64,000 nucleotides of DNA from the NCBI GenBank assembly GCA_963513935.1, contig OY740766.1:4246001-4310000 (forward strand). The letters run 5' to 3'. Positions 47,301 to 57,396 of the stretch are shown piece after piece. The notes under the pieces are model-generated. The model was not told the origin of the DNA. It worked only from the letters and a program-made list of their open reading frames with translations, and searched no databases. The translations under genes and the position numbers were made by a program. Each line of letters begins with the position of its first letter. Positions within the stretch are counted from its first letter, which is position 1. This stretch comes from Aphrophora alni. Taxonomy: Eukaryota; Arthropoda; Insecta; Hemiptera; Aphrophoridae.

Positions 47301-49724
47301 AACCAAAGTAAGGTTTTCAACAACAAAATTATTTGAAATTATTGTGATTAAATATTCCTTTTCTAGTTCTTACGAAGTATAATGAAAATTTGGAAGTCGA
47401 AATAATAATTTGGAAGTGATAAATAATAATTACCAATTTTAGTTGTCGTAATGAAGGCTTTTATTTACGTAAAAAAGAAAAAAAATTCAATATTTTGATG
47501 TTAAAGATAAGGTTGTACGTAAAAAAATTTCCAGGATTATTCGGATTGAGCTTTGATATTTCTTCAAGAATTGGGGGTTCTTAATAAAAAATTTTTTTTT
47601 CTTCTACCTACTTGATACTAATGAAGACAATGGAAAATATAAGCATTTTTACCACTCTTTAGGCCCTTTAGTAATAGTAGAATTTAAAATACAAAATTGC
47701 ATATTGTGAAACACTCCAAAAAAAAAAGTGTTTATAAACTGCTCTACATTTTATGTGAAAAATGTAATCATAAAATCCAACCAAAATCATTCTTGAAATC
47801 AAAAATATCAGTTTTATCAGTAGTAAGTTAAAAAGTGAAAATGAATTATGGACACTCTCTTTCAAAAATAAATAAATAGGACCTAAACTTGCTTTGCATG
47901 TGTCATGGAAGCATCCTCACTATAAATTGTAAATTATTAAAATCGGTTTTTACGACCATGTTGAAGGTTCACTTTTTTACAATTACTTCTGTAATTTTTT
48001 AAACTTAATTTTGCAAACAGATTAGGGCCATAATGAGTTTGAGAAAAGATGTTTTTTATAACAGTCCCACAACCGATTTACTCCAAATACCAAAGTACTC
48101 CAAATACCATTTTTGATGACTAATTGTCAGACATAATTTTTATAAAATCACAATATTGTATATTTTTTTTATGACAGCTATTTTTTATTCTAATTATTAA
48201 TAAAAAAAATAAGGGAGAGGGAGTAAGAGCCTGAAACTCTAAGGTCACACTGTATATATTACTTTGATCACTCAAAAAGTGTTCTGATGTCATCAATTGA
48301 TGACACCAAATCACAGCTTTGCTCAGAGATTCAATTATATATTTTAAAATAAACTTACTTAATTTCAAATGAAATTACAACTCACCATGTCCTCTTTCTT
48401 AGACTTCTTCCCGACCGTCTTACAAATCTTCTTTCTGAAGAGACATGCAACCATGCCAGAAAACAAGAATATGACAAAAACCATCACTAAAGGAATAATT
48501 GTCAAAACTAAATCTGTGGCTATCATTGGAGATGAAACTGTAGGAGGCGTAGAAGCAGTCGGTGTAAGTTCAGTACCTGCAGTGGTAGTGGTCGTCGGCA
48601 CTGCAGTTGTTTCTGGTTGTTTTTCTGTGGTTTTCTCTGTAGTCGTGGTATTAACATTATAAAGTATTTGTGGAGACTTCGGTAGTTGTGGGGGCTGGGG
48701 TAGGAGTGAAGGATTTAGAATTTGGTACGAAGGGAAATGTATCCGTCCATTGTTCATGGAACCCGGTAAAGATGGTTGGCGGAACTGAGGAGGTAAATTG
48801 AAGTTTGATAGGTTTGGAATTTTATTTGATTTTCTACCAGAGTCTCCTGTAGCTGTTGAATTTCTAATGATGACACGGACCTCCGTCTTTTGTGTCAATT
48901 TACCATCGCTAACGGTGACGAATAGAAACAGTTCTTGTCCACTCTGGAAGAAAGTAAAATAGGATTTATTAATACAATAGATAAGTACAACTCCAGACTT
49001 ACATTGTGTTTATATGAAGAATTTTCATAGACTTTTAAATAGTGAGTAATAAAATGTAAATTAATTAAAACTTTAGAAATTAAAATTTGTATAGTAAATG
49101 AATAGATGCAGAGTACATTATAATACATGATCAGTATAATACTATTTCCTGTTTAAAATATATTCCACTGTATGCTTACATATACAGAGACTATAATAAC
49201 ATATTACAACCAGTTGTTATCTTGAAGTGAACTTTTTATTTTGATTGAATCAAATAAAGGGTGCAAAAATATTGTGTAAACTTTCTCAACCAATACCCAA
49301 AACCAAATTGCAACCCCCCCCCAAAACTATTTGTTAACAAAAGAGTCACTTCGGCAGTTTGTCAATCAAACAGTGAGAATGAACCAGGAACTCAAAAATA
49401 CATAAATAGGGTCAACAATTTCTTCTTTGTGTTATAACACCTCCTTAACGTAAATTGTATTTGATGAAAAATATAGTTTTTAACAATTAATTGTGGTCAA
49501 GATTGATTTTCATTCTTTGCAAATTATTCCTAAAGTTATTTTATTTTTTTACTTGTGATTTTCACAAAAGTTATGGTTATTAATATATGTGTTATGTGTT
49601 CATTAATATTTGAACAAAATCAGTAGATCCGATATTGTGAAATTACGACTTTCTGAACAGTCCCATTTTTATTTTTTATTAAAAAATTTTTTTTCTTTAT
49701 TTTTTTCTTTCCTTAACTTTCATG

Positions 49725-49778
<54 letters not shown>

Positions 49779-50296
49779 CATATTACAACTAAGTACAAAC
49801 TTATCAAGTAATTTATCTTCCCCATGGTAAATATTTTGTCTTTTAACAATAACTGACAAAGTGGTAATTCTAGAGAGATGCTAATCAATAAGATTTTGTT
49901 AGAAGTCACATTTAAGCAAAATCTCATAAAATCGTTAGATCGGATTTTGAGGAAATCGTAAACTCCCAAGGTATGGCTAAAATACTCCCAAGTACAAAAT
50001 TTGATTAAATTTCACCATTATTAAACTATATAAGATCGTTAAATAATCATTTACCCTCGACAGTAAGGATTCGTTAGTATAAACAACTCCAGTCCTATTG
50101 TCTATTCTAAATGGCACCGGTCTCTCATCTTCAAACCCTAATCTCCCTTTCTCTATTCCAAACTCCAATGGGTCGTTCTCCACATCTTCTCCTCTAGCTC
50201 GAGTCACAATGGATCCAATAGCTTCCGTGTCTTCTATCTGCCAAAACCTGTCGAGCGACATGACTGGTGGAGTATTGTCACTGTACTGACCATTTA
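37591..50296 (-). CDS. Cad96Ca: Receptor tyrosine kinase Cad96Ca / Stitcher (5' end missing)
   Basis: Seven exons join as 50296-50055, 48943-48386, 44703-44590, 43684-43561, 41786-41634, 39605-39424 and 38097-37591. All have GT/AG ends and phases that fit, giving about 625 residues. The order is a partial cadherin repeat (about residues 1-105), a Thr/Pro-rich stalk, a single membrane helix, a juxtamembrane region, a complete tyrosine-kinase domain, and a short tail ending [15 protein letters not shown], the [10 protein letters not shown]...YERKSEG activation loop, LGSTPYPG, and the tail FPDH-YYN are strong Cad96Ca signatures from the known family. In Drosophila this receptor acts in epidermal wound healing and epithelial growth. 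The exon or exons for the start codon and signal peptide, expected upstream with a phase-1 donor, were not found up to 64 kb. The frame is intact, so the gene is probably functional. Confidence 0.93.
38098..39423 (-). other. Cad96Ca intron with a diverged repeat copy
   Basis: Non-coding. About 38560-38990 resembles 49250-49560 and 47790-48010 in the introns further upstream (shared AAAATGAACCA, TTTGATTAAAACCAAATTTT-like and CAAGATT-ATTT blocks), an old dispersed repeat. Confidence 0.45.
39424..39605 (-). CDS. Cad96Ca: Cad96Ca exon: hinge and helices D-E, with kinase insert
   Basis: A 182-base exon, phase 1 in and phase 0 out. It encodes [20 protein letters not shown], a short polar insert ([20 protein letters not shown]), then [30 protein letters not shown] is the hinge. 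The donor is GGG/GTTGGT, a weak but usable site; it is the only nearby choice that keeps the frame into [10 protein letters not shown]. Confidence 0.88.
39606..41633 (-). other. Cad96Ca intron with a 61-base T run and GAAAC motifs
   Basis: Non-coding. Holds a T homopolymer at 41268-41328, and on the + strand ATGATGAAGCC...GGCGAAACAGC near 40051 and ACTGATGATGAC...GAAACTAGTCGTC near 40369. No transposase or reverse-transcriptase frame was recognised. Confidence 0.5.
41268..41328. repeat. T homopolymer, 61 bases
   Basis: An uninterrupted run of T inside a Cad96Ca intron; on the gene strand it is poly(A). Confidence 0.95.
41634..41786 (-). CDS. Cad96Ca: Cad96Ca exon: catalytic lysine and helix C
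   Basis: A 153-base exon with phase 1 at both ends. It encodes [20 protein letters not shown], then [20 protein letters not shown], then [15 protein letters not shown] carries the ATP-anchoring Lys and LLQEL the helix C Glu. Acceptor TTCAAG, donor AAAG/GTGAAT. Confidence 0.92.
42400..43130 (-). pseudogene. Mariner/Tc1-type transposase relic in a Cad96Ca intron
   Basis: On the minus strand from 43127, the frame reads [20 protein letters not shown], then [20 protein letters not shown]. The FSDEATF block with VNR after it is the second-to-third catalytic-Asp region typical of mariner-like DDE transposases. Further on (about 42830-42610), pieces such as [10 protein letters not shown] and PEKMNG...[11 protein letters not shown] lie in changing frames and carry stops, matching the C-terminal part where mariner proteins have a WPARSPDL-type motif. 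Several frameshifts and stops make it inactive. No terminal repeats were delimited. Confidence 0.7.
43561..43684 (-). CDS. Cad96Ca: Cad96Ca exon: kinase glycine loop
   Basis: A 124-base exon, phase 0 in and phase 1 out. It encodes [20 protein letters not shown], then [28 protein letters not shown] is the ATP-binding glycine-rich loop. KWEFPRHRL is the usual lead-in to receptor tyrosine-kinase domains. The acceptor is ATTTAG and the donor GATG/GTAAGT. Confidence 0.92.
43685..44589 (-). other. Cad96Ca intron, no gene seen
   Basis: Contains a short (AAT)n run at 44144-44165 and a less AT-rich segment at about 44240-44390 of unknown origin. Nothing else is supported. Confidence 0.45.
44590..44703 (-). 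CDS. Cad96Ca: Cad96Ca exon: juxtamembrane region
   Basis: 38 codons, phase 0 at both ends: [19 protein letters not shown], then [19 protein letters not shown]. The [14 protein letters not shown] stretch is a conserved juxtamembrane block; its Tyr is a possible phosphorylation site (inference). The acceptor is TTACAG and the donor CAG/GTATTT. It is too short to stand out as an ORF; it was found by following the splice phases. Confidence 0.9.
45005..45420 (+). pseudogene. Jockey-type LINE reverse-transcriptase relic (C-terminal part)
   Basis: Antisense to Cad96Ca, in the intron between the membrane exon and the juxtamembrane exon. It starts with [20 protein letters not shown] and, after frame changes, continues as [20 protein letters not shown], then [20 protein letters not shown]. 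The pattern KYLG..D..LTW followed by GTASNSNI..IQ..Q...LR.IV.APWY is typical of the C-terminal third of jockey-clade reverse transcriptases. Internal stops and frameshifts are present, and no 5' part or 3' tail was identified. Confidence 0.75.
45421..48385 (-). other. Cad96Ca intron, no gene seen
   Basis: AT-rich. Holds a 10-bp perfect hairpin (CCAAACTAAG/CTTAGTTTGG, 47105-47131) and, at about 47790-48010, a diverged copy of the intronic repeat also found at 38560-38990 and 49250-49560. Confidence 0.45.
48386..48943 (-). CDS. Cad96Ca: Cad96Ca exon: end of cadherin repeat, stalk, membrane helix
   Basis: 186 codons, phase 0 at both ends. It opens with [20 protein letters not shown], which completes the cadherin repeat (VSDG motif). 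A Pro/Asn/Ser-rich segment follows, then a Thr-rich stalk ([20 protein letters not shown] and more) likely to be O-glycosylated. A hydrophobic helix follows ([18 protein letters not shown]...) and then a basic stop-transfer, [20 protein letters not shown]. The stalk is likely the least conserved part of the protein. The donor is ATG/GTGAGT. Confidence 0.9.
48944..50054 (-). other. Cad96Ca intron with an old repeat and (TA)n
   Basis: About 49250-49560 is a copy of the dispersed intronic repeat; a (TA)n run of about 26 units fills 49725-49777. No coding potential apart from artefactual frames across (TA)n. Confidence 0.55.
50055..50296 (-). CDS. Cad96Ca: Cad96Ca exon: cadherin repeat
   Basis: A 242-base exon with a TTTATTTCAG acceptor and an AGG/GTAAAT donor. 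It starts two bases into a codon, so the preceding exon must end in phase 1. It encodes [11 protein letters not shown]...[21 protein letters not shown], then DPLEFGIE, then [20 protein letters not shown]. The ED, RAxGED and DNRTGVVY elements are typical of a cadherin repeat. The final strand of the repeat is completed by the next exon. Confidence 0.9.
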
Positions 50297-52353
50297 CTGA
50301 AATAAAACAAAAAAATAGTGATTACATTACATTTCAAAAACAAGGGCATGTTTGAAAGTGGAATTTAGAGTTTTATAAACTAGATCCGGTTAATGTTAAA
50401 TATAAACTTTAACAATGTTATTAAATTAATAATGTTATTGTTCATAATATTGATATAGTGTATTCAGAATGCACGACGTTTCAAGAGTATGTATCAACTC
50501 TCATTATAAATTGAAACCTAGAATGACTTACACGAAAAACTTGTACAAACGTAAAATTATTGAAACCTCACATATAATCCAAGGTGTCAAACTAGTATAT
50601 ATATAAAAGCATTATAAAGATGTTGAAAGAAGCCATCATGGTACTTACCCAACTATACAAGTAGATCTTCTAAATTTAATATCAAAAATAGGTTTCTTAG
50701 GCCTTAGAGGAAATGTTAAATTGTATTCGTAGATCAAGTGGTATCAGGAGTGGAGACTCCTTCACGTATTTACAACTTCAAGACATTGTAATACATAGAC
50801 ATGTACAAGGCTTGTTAGAGTGTACTCGACTTGCAGAAAGTAGTATTATAGACAGTTACAAAGTTGCAAAGTTCAGAGAACTTGTACAACACTTCTTTTA
50901 AAATTACATATAGATGTAACTAAATAATGGATATGAATAATTTGGTACGTATTCTCATGGAATGTACCCAGTTTACATTTTCTGAAAGTCGAAATGCAGT
51001 TGTGGAAGTTGAATAAATATAACAGAGGAGGGAGATCTCGATATTATACTATCACATTTTCATGGGAGGTGATAGTTCAAAATCACGTTTTGTCATCTTT
51101 TAGAGAGGTGGAGTTGGTACCATTACATGCAGAATTGAAATCTGCAAATTTATATATAATTTAACGTGTTATAAGTTGTTTAACACACCCGAGCGACATG
51201 AAGAAAATACTATTTAAAATTATTACAATTTATTATACATAAAATTTTGTAGCGTTCTATATGAATGTACTATTGTCCCTTACTAAATATCATGTTCCTA
51301 TCTTAATTTTTGTGGCAACTTTTACGCTTAAAAACAGATGGATAGCTTGTCAAAAAAATTTTTTTTTCATTTTTTCGAAGCCATGAAATGTGAAAATCAG
51401 CCAAAAAACTGAGAATAATTTTGCGTTTACAAAATTATCTTTATGTTACATATACTGGGAAGTAAAATATCTAATCATGATTCAAAACTATGGAAAATGT
51501 TTGAGTATACAAAGAAATGTCAACCAATAACACCTAAAGCATTACTATAGTTATGAGTGACTTAATAAAAAAACACAAATCTAAATTGTGATAACATAAC
51601 TCAACTAAATTGTAAGGATGATGCTTTTAGCAATTCGTCAATGAATACAATATTGTCGCACAAATTTTCCCTCATTTACATAAAAAACACTTATATGTTG
51701 TAAAAATATACAAAAAATTCAGTGACGTCCACTTTACAAGGTGTTTTGTGTCTCTTTCAAATATTCTAAAAATCCCACTAAAAACATATGGGGAGGAAAG
51801 GGTCAAATTAATATACAGAATTATCAAAGCCATCTATATAGCAAAGTTTAGTTCAATGTTATCTGTGCACAACTGATTTAAAGTTATTATTAAGAGTTAA
51901 TTGTAGACTTAAGTTATGTTTACATTTTTTTGTTCAAAAGTAATGTGTAAAATTTCTACTATGTGAAGCTTGTTAAATAAATGTTTTAATGCAATTTCAG
52001 ATTTTAAAGGATCAGAGAACAGATTTTAATCTGATTTCATTGTCAGTAACAAGAGCATGAAACACAACCTTTGTACTATAATGCATCTCTCCTTCCATAA
52101 GCTTTATTTATAAAGCAAGATTTCTTGTTAATCTCAAATCATTTTTACTATATTATTATAGAGAAACTTTCTGTGATTAGTCAAAAATTTTATTTATTTT
52201 GTGAAGATATTCGCTACGATTTCTCCTGAGTCTTAAAAGCTTTTTCATAAATTACGTCTTTGTTGACTACAGGGCCAACGAGTTGGGTTCCTTTTGACCA
52301 AATTTGATATTTGGGGGTATTTTGGTCAAATGTTTTCCACAACTCAACGTTTA
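50297..52353. other. Non-coding stretch 5' of the first Cad96Ca exon seen
   Basis: Probably intron of Cad96Ca, because the first exon here starts in mid-codon. A copy of the hairpin/GAAACGTCGTG motif lies on the minus strand at about 50515-50467. No upstream exon with a phase-1 donor and signal peptide could be found. Confidence 0.45.
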
Positions 52354-53307
52354 TATACAGGGTGTTTCATGGGAACCCTGACAAACATCGGGAAACAGTT
52401 CCATGGGTCAATACAATAAATAAATGTTGTATAAAGATAGGTCCAAAACCTATTTGTTTCATATTTACAGCCAAAAATAGGGTTTTTTTTTCAGTTTTGC
52501 TTGTAGTTAAGGCATTTTTTGACCTCTGGATAAAACATTAGTGATAATATTTTGATAAAACCTACAAAGTTGATCAACTGCATTTAATGATGTTTCCAAA
52601 GAGAATTATATTAAAATGTAATGTTGTTTGTAATAAAAATTAAAATAAGCTAATTAAGATTATTGATTATTATTTAGTTAAAGAATATTATGTTAAAAAC
52701 CTGTAAATAGTGTTGTACAATAAATAGTATTTATTTAAATTTAGTAGAATTCATATTATACAAACAATAATGTATGTTGCATCATACACCAGTTAAAAGT
52801 TAATTTATAATTTGTGTTAGCTTACAGTTTATTACTACACCAATAAAAGTTACTTGTAAAACTAAACATATCTAACTAATAACTTTATTGTACATGAAAT
52901 TCTACAACTTTTGATAAAGTTGCAGCCATAATGGTACATCGGATCTCACGTGAAAGCCATTTAAAAATTGAAAATAATTTTTGAGTACTAATTTTTTTAG
53001 TAAATTTTGATCTTTAAAGTGTGTTGCCGCATAAAAGTCCTCATTTTAGTACTTACAACTAATGATATATCTGTAAAATGTTCTCCACTAACTAACCCTG
53101 TAGGTTTTATCAAAATCATATCACTAATTTTTGATCCAGAGGTCAAAAAATGCCTTAACAACAAGCAAAACTGAAAAAAACTATTTTTGTCTGTAAATAT
53201 GAAACAAATAGGTTTTGGACCTATCATAATATAACATTTTTTTCTTGTATTGACCCATGGAACTTTTTCCCAAAGCTTGTCAGGGTTCCCATGAAACACC
53301 CTGTATA
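52354..53307. mobile_element. Foldback element, about 215-bp inverted arms
   Basis: The ends are TATACAGGGTGTTTCATGGG and its complement, CCCATGAAACACCCTGTATA. The arms run to about 52567 and back from about 53098, and stay alignable throughout (for example GGCATTTTTTGACCTCTGGA against TCCAGAGGTCAAAAAATGCC, and TTTTGATAAAACCTAC against GTAGGTTTTATCAAAA). The 530-bp centre is AT-rich and non-coding. The similar frames read on opposite strands in the two arms are a by-product of the symmetry. A non-autonomous DNA element. Confidence 0.8.
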
Positions 53308-54480
53308 GATACGGCCAAAACAATAAATAGTTTTCTCAAAATCAGCTGAAGCAACTTAAATCCAATATGGTCTCTAACAATAAAAAAAAAAAGTGTATCG
53401 GTTGCTTTCTCGTCAAATATTCAAATTCAGAATTTATCCCTTAAAAAGAAATTACATTACTTTTACATTATATTATCACAAGTAATCATTCTTCTAGAAG
53501 TTAAAGGAGACTAATTTTGTGTTCGAGTGAGGTATTGATTCATTAGTGTCCGGGCCTTGATACAAGATTTCGTTGACAACATTGTATTTTTAACATTTGA
53601 CTGGTTGTCACTGAAAAAAAGCTTTCGAGAGAAATTCTGTTAGGAAGAAGTTTGAAAAGTGAATATATTTAATCCTCTCTCTAGTCTATGTCGTGAGGCG
53701 AACCTATAAAATCAGAGTAACACTTTTTTTTCGAAAATAATTTTTAAATTACCGAAATATATTTTCCGTTTAGAATTTAGAAATTGTGTTGTTCTCTCTG
53801 AAGCTGGATTTAAAGTATTAACAAATGTGCATTACTCTACATGATAAAAATTTGTATTTTATAAATATCACACAGAAAAATATGCTGATAAATTTATGTG
53901 TAGATCATAATTTACATCTGGCCTTTTATATTTTATATACTGTTTCATCAAATCTAGAGATAAAGACTTTGTAGGAAAAACAATAAAGACACTGTTTAAA
54001 TTTTTAAAAAATTAACTTAAATTTGCATACTTAAATAATAGTGTTGTCAATTTTATTATTAATGGGTTCTCAAGTTAGAACAGCTCTGATTGAGTGTAAG
54101 CTACAATTATTTGGTATGAAAACCTGTTTAAGGATTTCTTATATAGCAGACTGGATACATTTGTTAAAGTACGTAATAATATAATTATATTTTACAAAAT
54201 AAATTTAATCACTGATTTTAAAAAGGGAGAAAGAATAATTATCTAATATTATTTTAATTTTATAAATGTAACAATCTGTTTTATTAGACTTGGCTTTTAT
54301 TAAGTATACGCAATTTTGTTTTTGTTTCATTTACCTTTTAATTTTTTATCTAAGTGTCTTGTATATTTATAATGTATTTACTAAAATTAAAAAAAAAATC
54401 GATTTAATTCATGATTGATAATGAAAGAACATATAAATAGTGTAATTATCAACTTCTCAGGCGGTTGTAAAATTGAAATA
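53308..54480. other. Non-coding stretch, no gene seen
   Basis: AT-rich; nothing recognised. Confidence 0.5.
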
Positions 54481-54481
54481 A

Positions 54482-54725
54482 GTCAACCTTTTGAGGTCGG
54501 GTTTGCGGCATTGTGTTCTACTCACAGAAGCATGTACAACTCGACCTATGCTCTCATTTAAGATTTCCTACTTACTCCTTTTGGGCAGACCCCCTGGAAA
54601 GGTAGCGCTCCGTTGAATACGTACTAAAATATGTTTTGCTATCCATTAATAACGTACAAAGCTTTGTAGCTCTATCTGTAATGGTTAAGAAATTATTAAA
54701 CCTCCTGGGGCTTATTTAACCCGCG
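54482..54725 (+). repeat. Dispersed repeat, uninterrupted copy
   Basis: Matches, in the opposite orientation, the two flanks of 61572-62085: CCTTTTGAGGTCGGGTTT, TGTACAACTCGAC, TATGCTCTCATTTAAGATTT, CCTACTTACTC, AAAGCTTTGTAGCTCTATCT. It has no hairpin insertion between the TGTACAACTCGAC and CTATGCTCTCAT parts, so it represents the empty state. Confidence 0.75.
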
Positions 54726-54969
54726 GTACAGTATAGTGAAAAAATGGATGTGCTATCGCAAAAGTTCCGTCGAGCAAAAACAATTCTTTAAGAATATTTT
54801 ACGTTCTTCAACTTTTAAATAAACATTTGTCTCACAAGCGTCAAGAAAATAAAATTAGAACTTCTAACTTTTAGGCAGCTTCCGGCAATTTTAGCACATG
54901 TTTGATTTTGGCGAAAGTATATTATTATTATTATTTATACTTATTATTATTAAGTATATTATAATAAAT

Positions 54970-55518
54970 GGAGAGTGGGACATGACACAAGAGATTAAGT
55001 CACGCATATCCAGAGCAACAGCTGCCTTCAATAAAATGAACAAAGTTTTCAAGAGCCATGATGTTACCATTGAAACAAAAATGAGACTTTTGAGGTGTTA
55101 CGTATTTTCTATTTTTCTGTATGGAGCAGAGTCATGGACAGTAAACAAGAGCATGATTAAAAGGATTGAAGCTTTTGAACTATGGTTGTACCGGAGAATG
55201 CTCAAAATATCATGGACAGAGCATGTAACAAATGAAGAAGTTCTAAGACGGATGAAGAAATCCAGAGAGATTTTGGACACCATTAAGATCCGTAAGCTAC
55301 AATACTTAGGACACATCATGAGAAATGAGTCCAGATACTCTCTGCTGCAGCTCATCATGCAGGGAAAAATAGATGGAAGGAGAGGACCAGGAAGACGAAG
55401 AATATCCTGGTTGCACAACCTTAGGGAATGGACCGGAAAAACATCTGTTGAACTTTTCCGAATTGCTGTCAACAGAGTCAGACTTACCATGCTGGTCGCC
55501 AACGTCCGAAACGGATAG
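54970..55518 (+). pseudogene. 5'-truncated RTE-type LINE: C-terminal reverse-transcriptase segment
   Basis: An open frame of about 180 codons ending in TAG encodes EIKSRISRATAAFNKMNKVF, LLRCYVFSIFLYGAESWTVN, RRMLKISWTEHVTNEEVLRR, YLGHIMRNE and GPGRRRISWLHNLREWTG. This series of motifs is the well-known C-terminal region, after the catalytic domain, of RTE-clade reverse transcriptases. The endonuclease and catalytic palm are missing, as expected from 5' truncation during target-primed insertion. The 3' end is a short GAAGAAGAAG run followed by ATATTATTATT, which resembles the TATTATTATT just before the element and may be a target-site duplication. The remaining frame is intact, so the insertion is probably young. 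Confidence 0.85.
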
Positions 55519-56829
55519 CGCACTATAAGAAGAAGAAGATATTATTATTCTACGGGAAACGAGTGTTAGTACTGGAGCTTTTACTTTGGCCCACATTTTT
55601 AGGTTACATTTCACATATTTTTACTTGAATTTATCTTGGTTATTATTCTTCACAAAAAGCGTCTTTCCGTAAAGTTTCATTACAATCTGTCAATAATATC
55701 TACACTTATAGCTAATTGTTTATAATAGACATGTGAAGGTTCTGTAACAACACACTGAATAGAACCACTGACTTCAAACTCATCCCGTTTTCTTTGTATT
55801 TTAAAAAACGAACTTATATATTTATAACAAATTTTTATAAAAAATAGAATTTAAATAAATAAACTAAGTAGCCTACCGTTTTACAACTTAAATTATTATT
55901 ACCAAATTACGTCATCTCTGAATAAGGAAATTATTTTGTGTAACATTAAAATATCCCATGGAAGTGATTTAGAGCAATATAATCCTCCCCCCTATAGACC
56001 AAAAGTGTTTTGTCTTAATTTAGTAGACCAACGGTGACAACGCAGCAAACAAACACCACTCGGGACTAAAAATAAAGCTTACGTAGATATTTTTAAATTT
56101 CTAAACTAACTACTATGAGGAACGCGGAGACGTTTGCTCTACCACATATCAAAGTACTGTATTGTGTAAATTTAACGGGGTTTTGATGTTAAAACACAAC
56201 TGTATTCAGTAGTAAATCCTACAAATTATTAATCCTATTTGTATCAATAATTAGTATAATCAAAGCTACGCTTTGATGTTACTAATTACCGCAGAAACCA
56301 GGAGCGTTTCTGAAAGTTTGACTTGCAATTAACTATCAAACGTTTCAGCTTAGAAAAGCAACTTAATTATCTGTTTTATAGTTTCAACAAAGTAGCTTTC
56401 ACTCGCATAGAACGCGAAACACGTTTCCTATCAATTATAATATGTTTTATTTTATATTCAAAGAAAAAATATTCCATATTAATTTGTTTTAATATTTATT
56501 TAAATTTTACCTCACTGTACATTTCAGCCCTAAATAATTGAGACTTTAATTTACTTCTTTGTGAGTTCTTCGCCAGAGACCTTAGACGTGTCTGGACCTT
56601 TATGAGAAACATCTACACTCTCGGGGTTTCAGTTGTTGCGAGACATCATTTAATGCTGTTGTGTGACTGAATAATACCACGTTTGAATAAGCTACCTATG
56701 GAATGTATTCTAGTGCTTACTGCGTCTTCCGTAGAAGATTTTGCAGGTGTGTTTGAATGTGACTAAAGGACATCAGAGTATGGAACACCGATGAAAGTCT
56801 TGTACGACCTTCCACTTGAAGAATCAAAT
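55519..56829. other. Non-coding stretch, no gene seen
   Basis: AT-rich; only short chance frames. Confidence 0.5.
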
Positions 56830-57318
56830 AAATAAATGTAGAAAATATTTACTCAAAATGTTTAAATTACCACCGTTTCAGCATTCAATGACAACTGAAG
56901 CTGTAGCCTATACATTGACAAAGACACTGTGGGAAATGTTGCGTGAAAAAAAAATGTGTGCCATCCTTAGGTTTCTCCTAACACCGGAGCAAAAGAAGTC
57001 CGCAAGGAAATTTGCGCTGATATGCGCTGAATTCCGGGTGAGTTTCATTAATGTGTTGGACGTTATCATTATCTGGACAATACTTCTCACTAAGTGTTTT
57101 CTGTTAAACGGTTTTTAGTCTACAAAACATTTCTACTCTGGCACATCGTGCTTATTCATCAGATTTGGCACAATGCTACTTTCATTCACTTAAAGTTAAA
57201 TTTATACTTAAAGGAACAAGTTTTGAGTCAATTGATACCAAAGAAGAAAACAGCTGACAAAAAACTGATCTGCTCAACATATCCAATCAGTAAAGAACAA
57301 GAAATTACGAGAGGATAA
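56830..57318 (+). pseudogene. Mariner-type transposase relic with internal deletion
   Basis: MREKK-like MCAILRFLLTPEQKKSAR resembles the VCA.WVP..LTPEQK block that precedes the catalytic domain of mariner transposases. About 100 bases later the frame reads SVKRFLVYK, like the SVK.FLA block near the last catalytic Asp. After a frameshift it reads AYSSDLAQCYFHSLKVKF, then LKGTSFES, like the C-terminal PPYSPDLAPCDFFLFPKLK and LKG.RF blocks. The catalytic segment between is missing and stops are present, so it is inactive. Confidence 0.6.
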
Positions 57319-57344
57319 CATTGATGGGAACAAACATTACAAGT

Positions 57345-57348
<4 letters not shown>

Positions 57349-57394
<46 letters not shown>
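57349..57394. repeat. (TA)n microsatellite
   Basis: About 22 TA dinucleotides just downstream of the mariner relic. Mariner elements insert at TA, so a terminal repeat may have been overwritten here (inference). Confidence 0.9.

Positions 57395-57396
<2 letters not shown>

Noticed and set aside
48369..48662. Val-rich frame on the + strand
   Set aside because: Shadow of the Cad96Ca stalk and membrane exon on the other strand.
49610..49969. Frames with long Ile-Tyr runs on both strands
   Set aside because: Translation of the (TA)n microsatellite.
52311..53323. Two frames with nearly the same protein, YRVFHGNPDK and onward, on opposite strands
   Set aside because: They are the two inverted arms of one foldback element; similarity follows from the symmetry and there is no sign of a translated protein.
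56816..57118. 100-codon frame considered as a host gene
   Set aside because: Its only recognisable parts match mariner transposase blocks and the series continues in another frame downstream, so it is a transposon relic.
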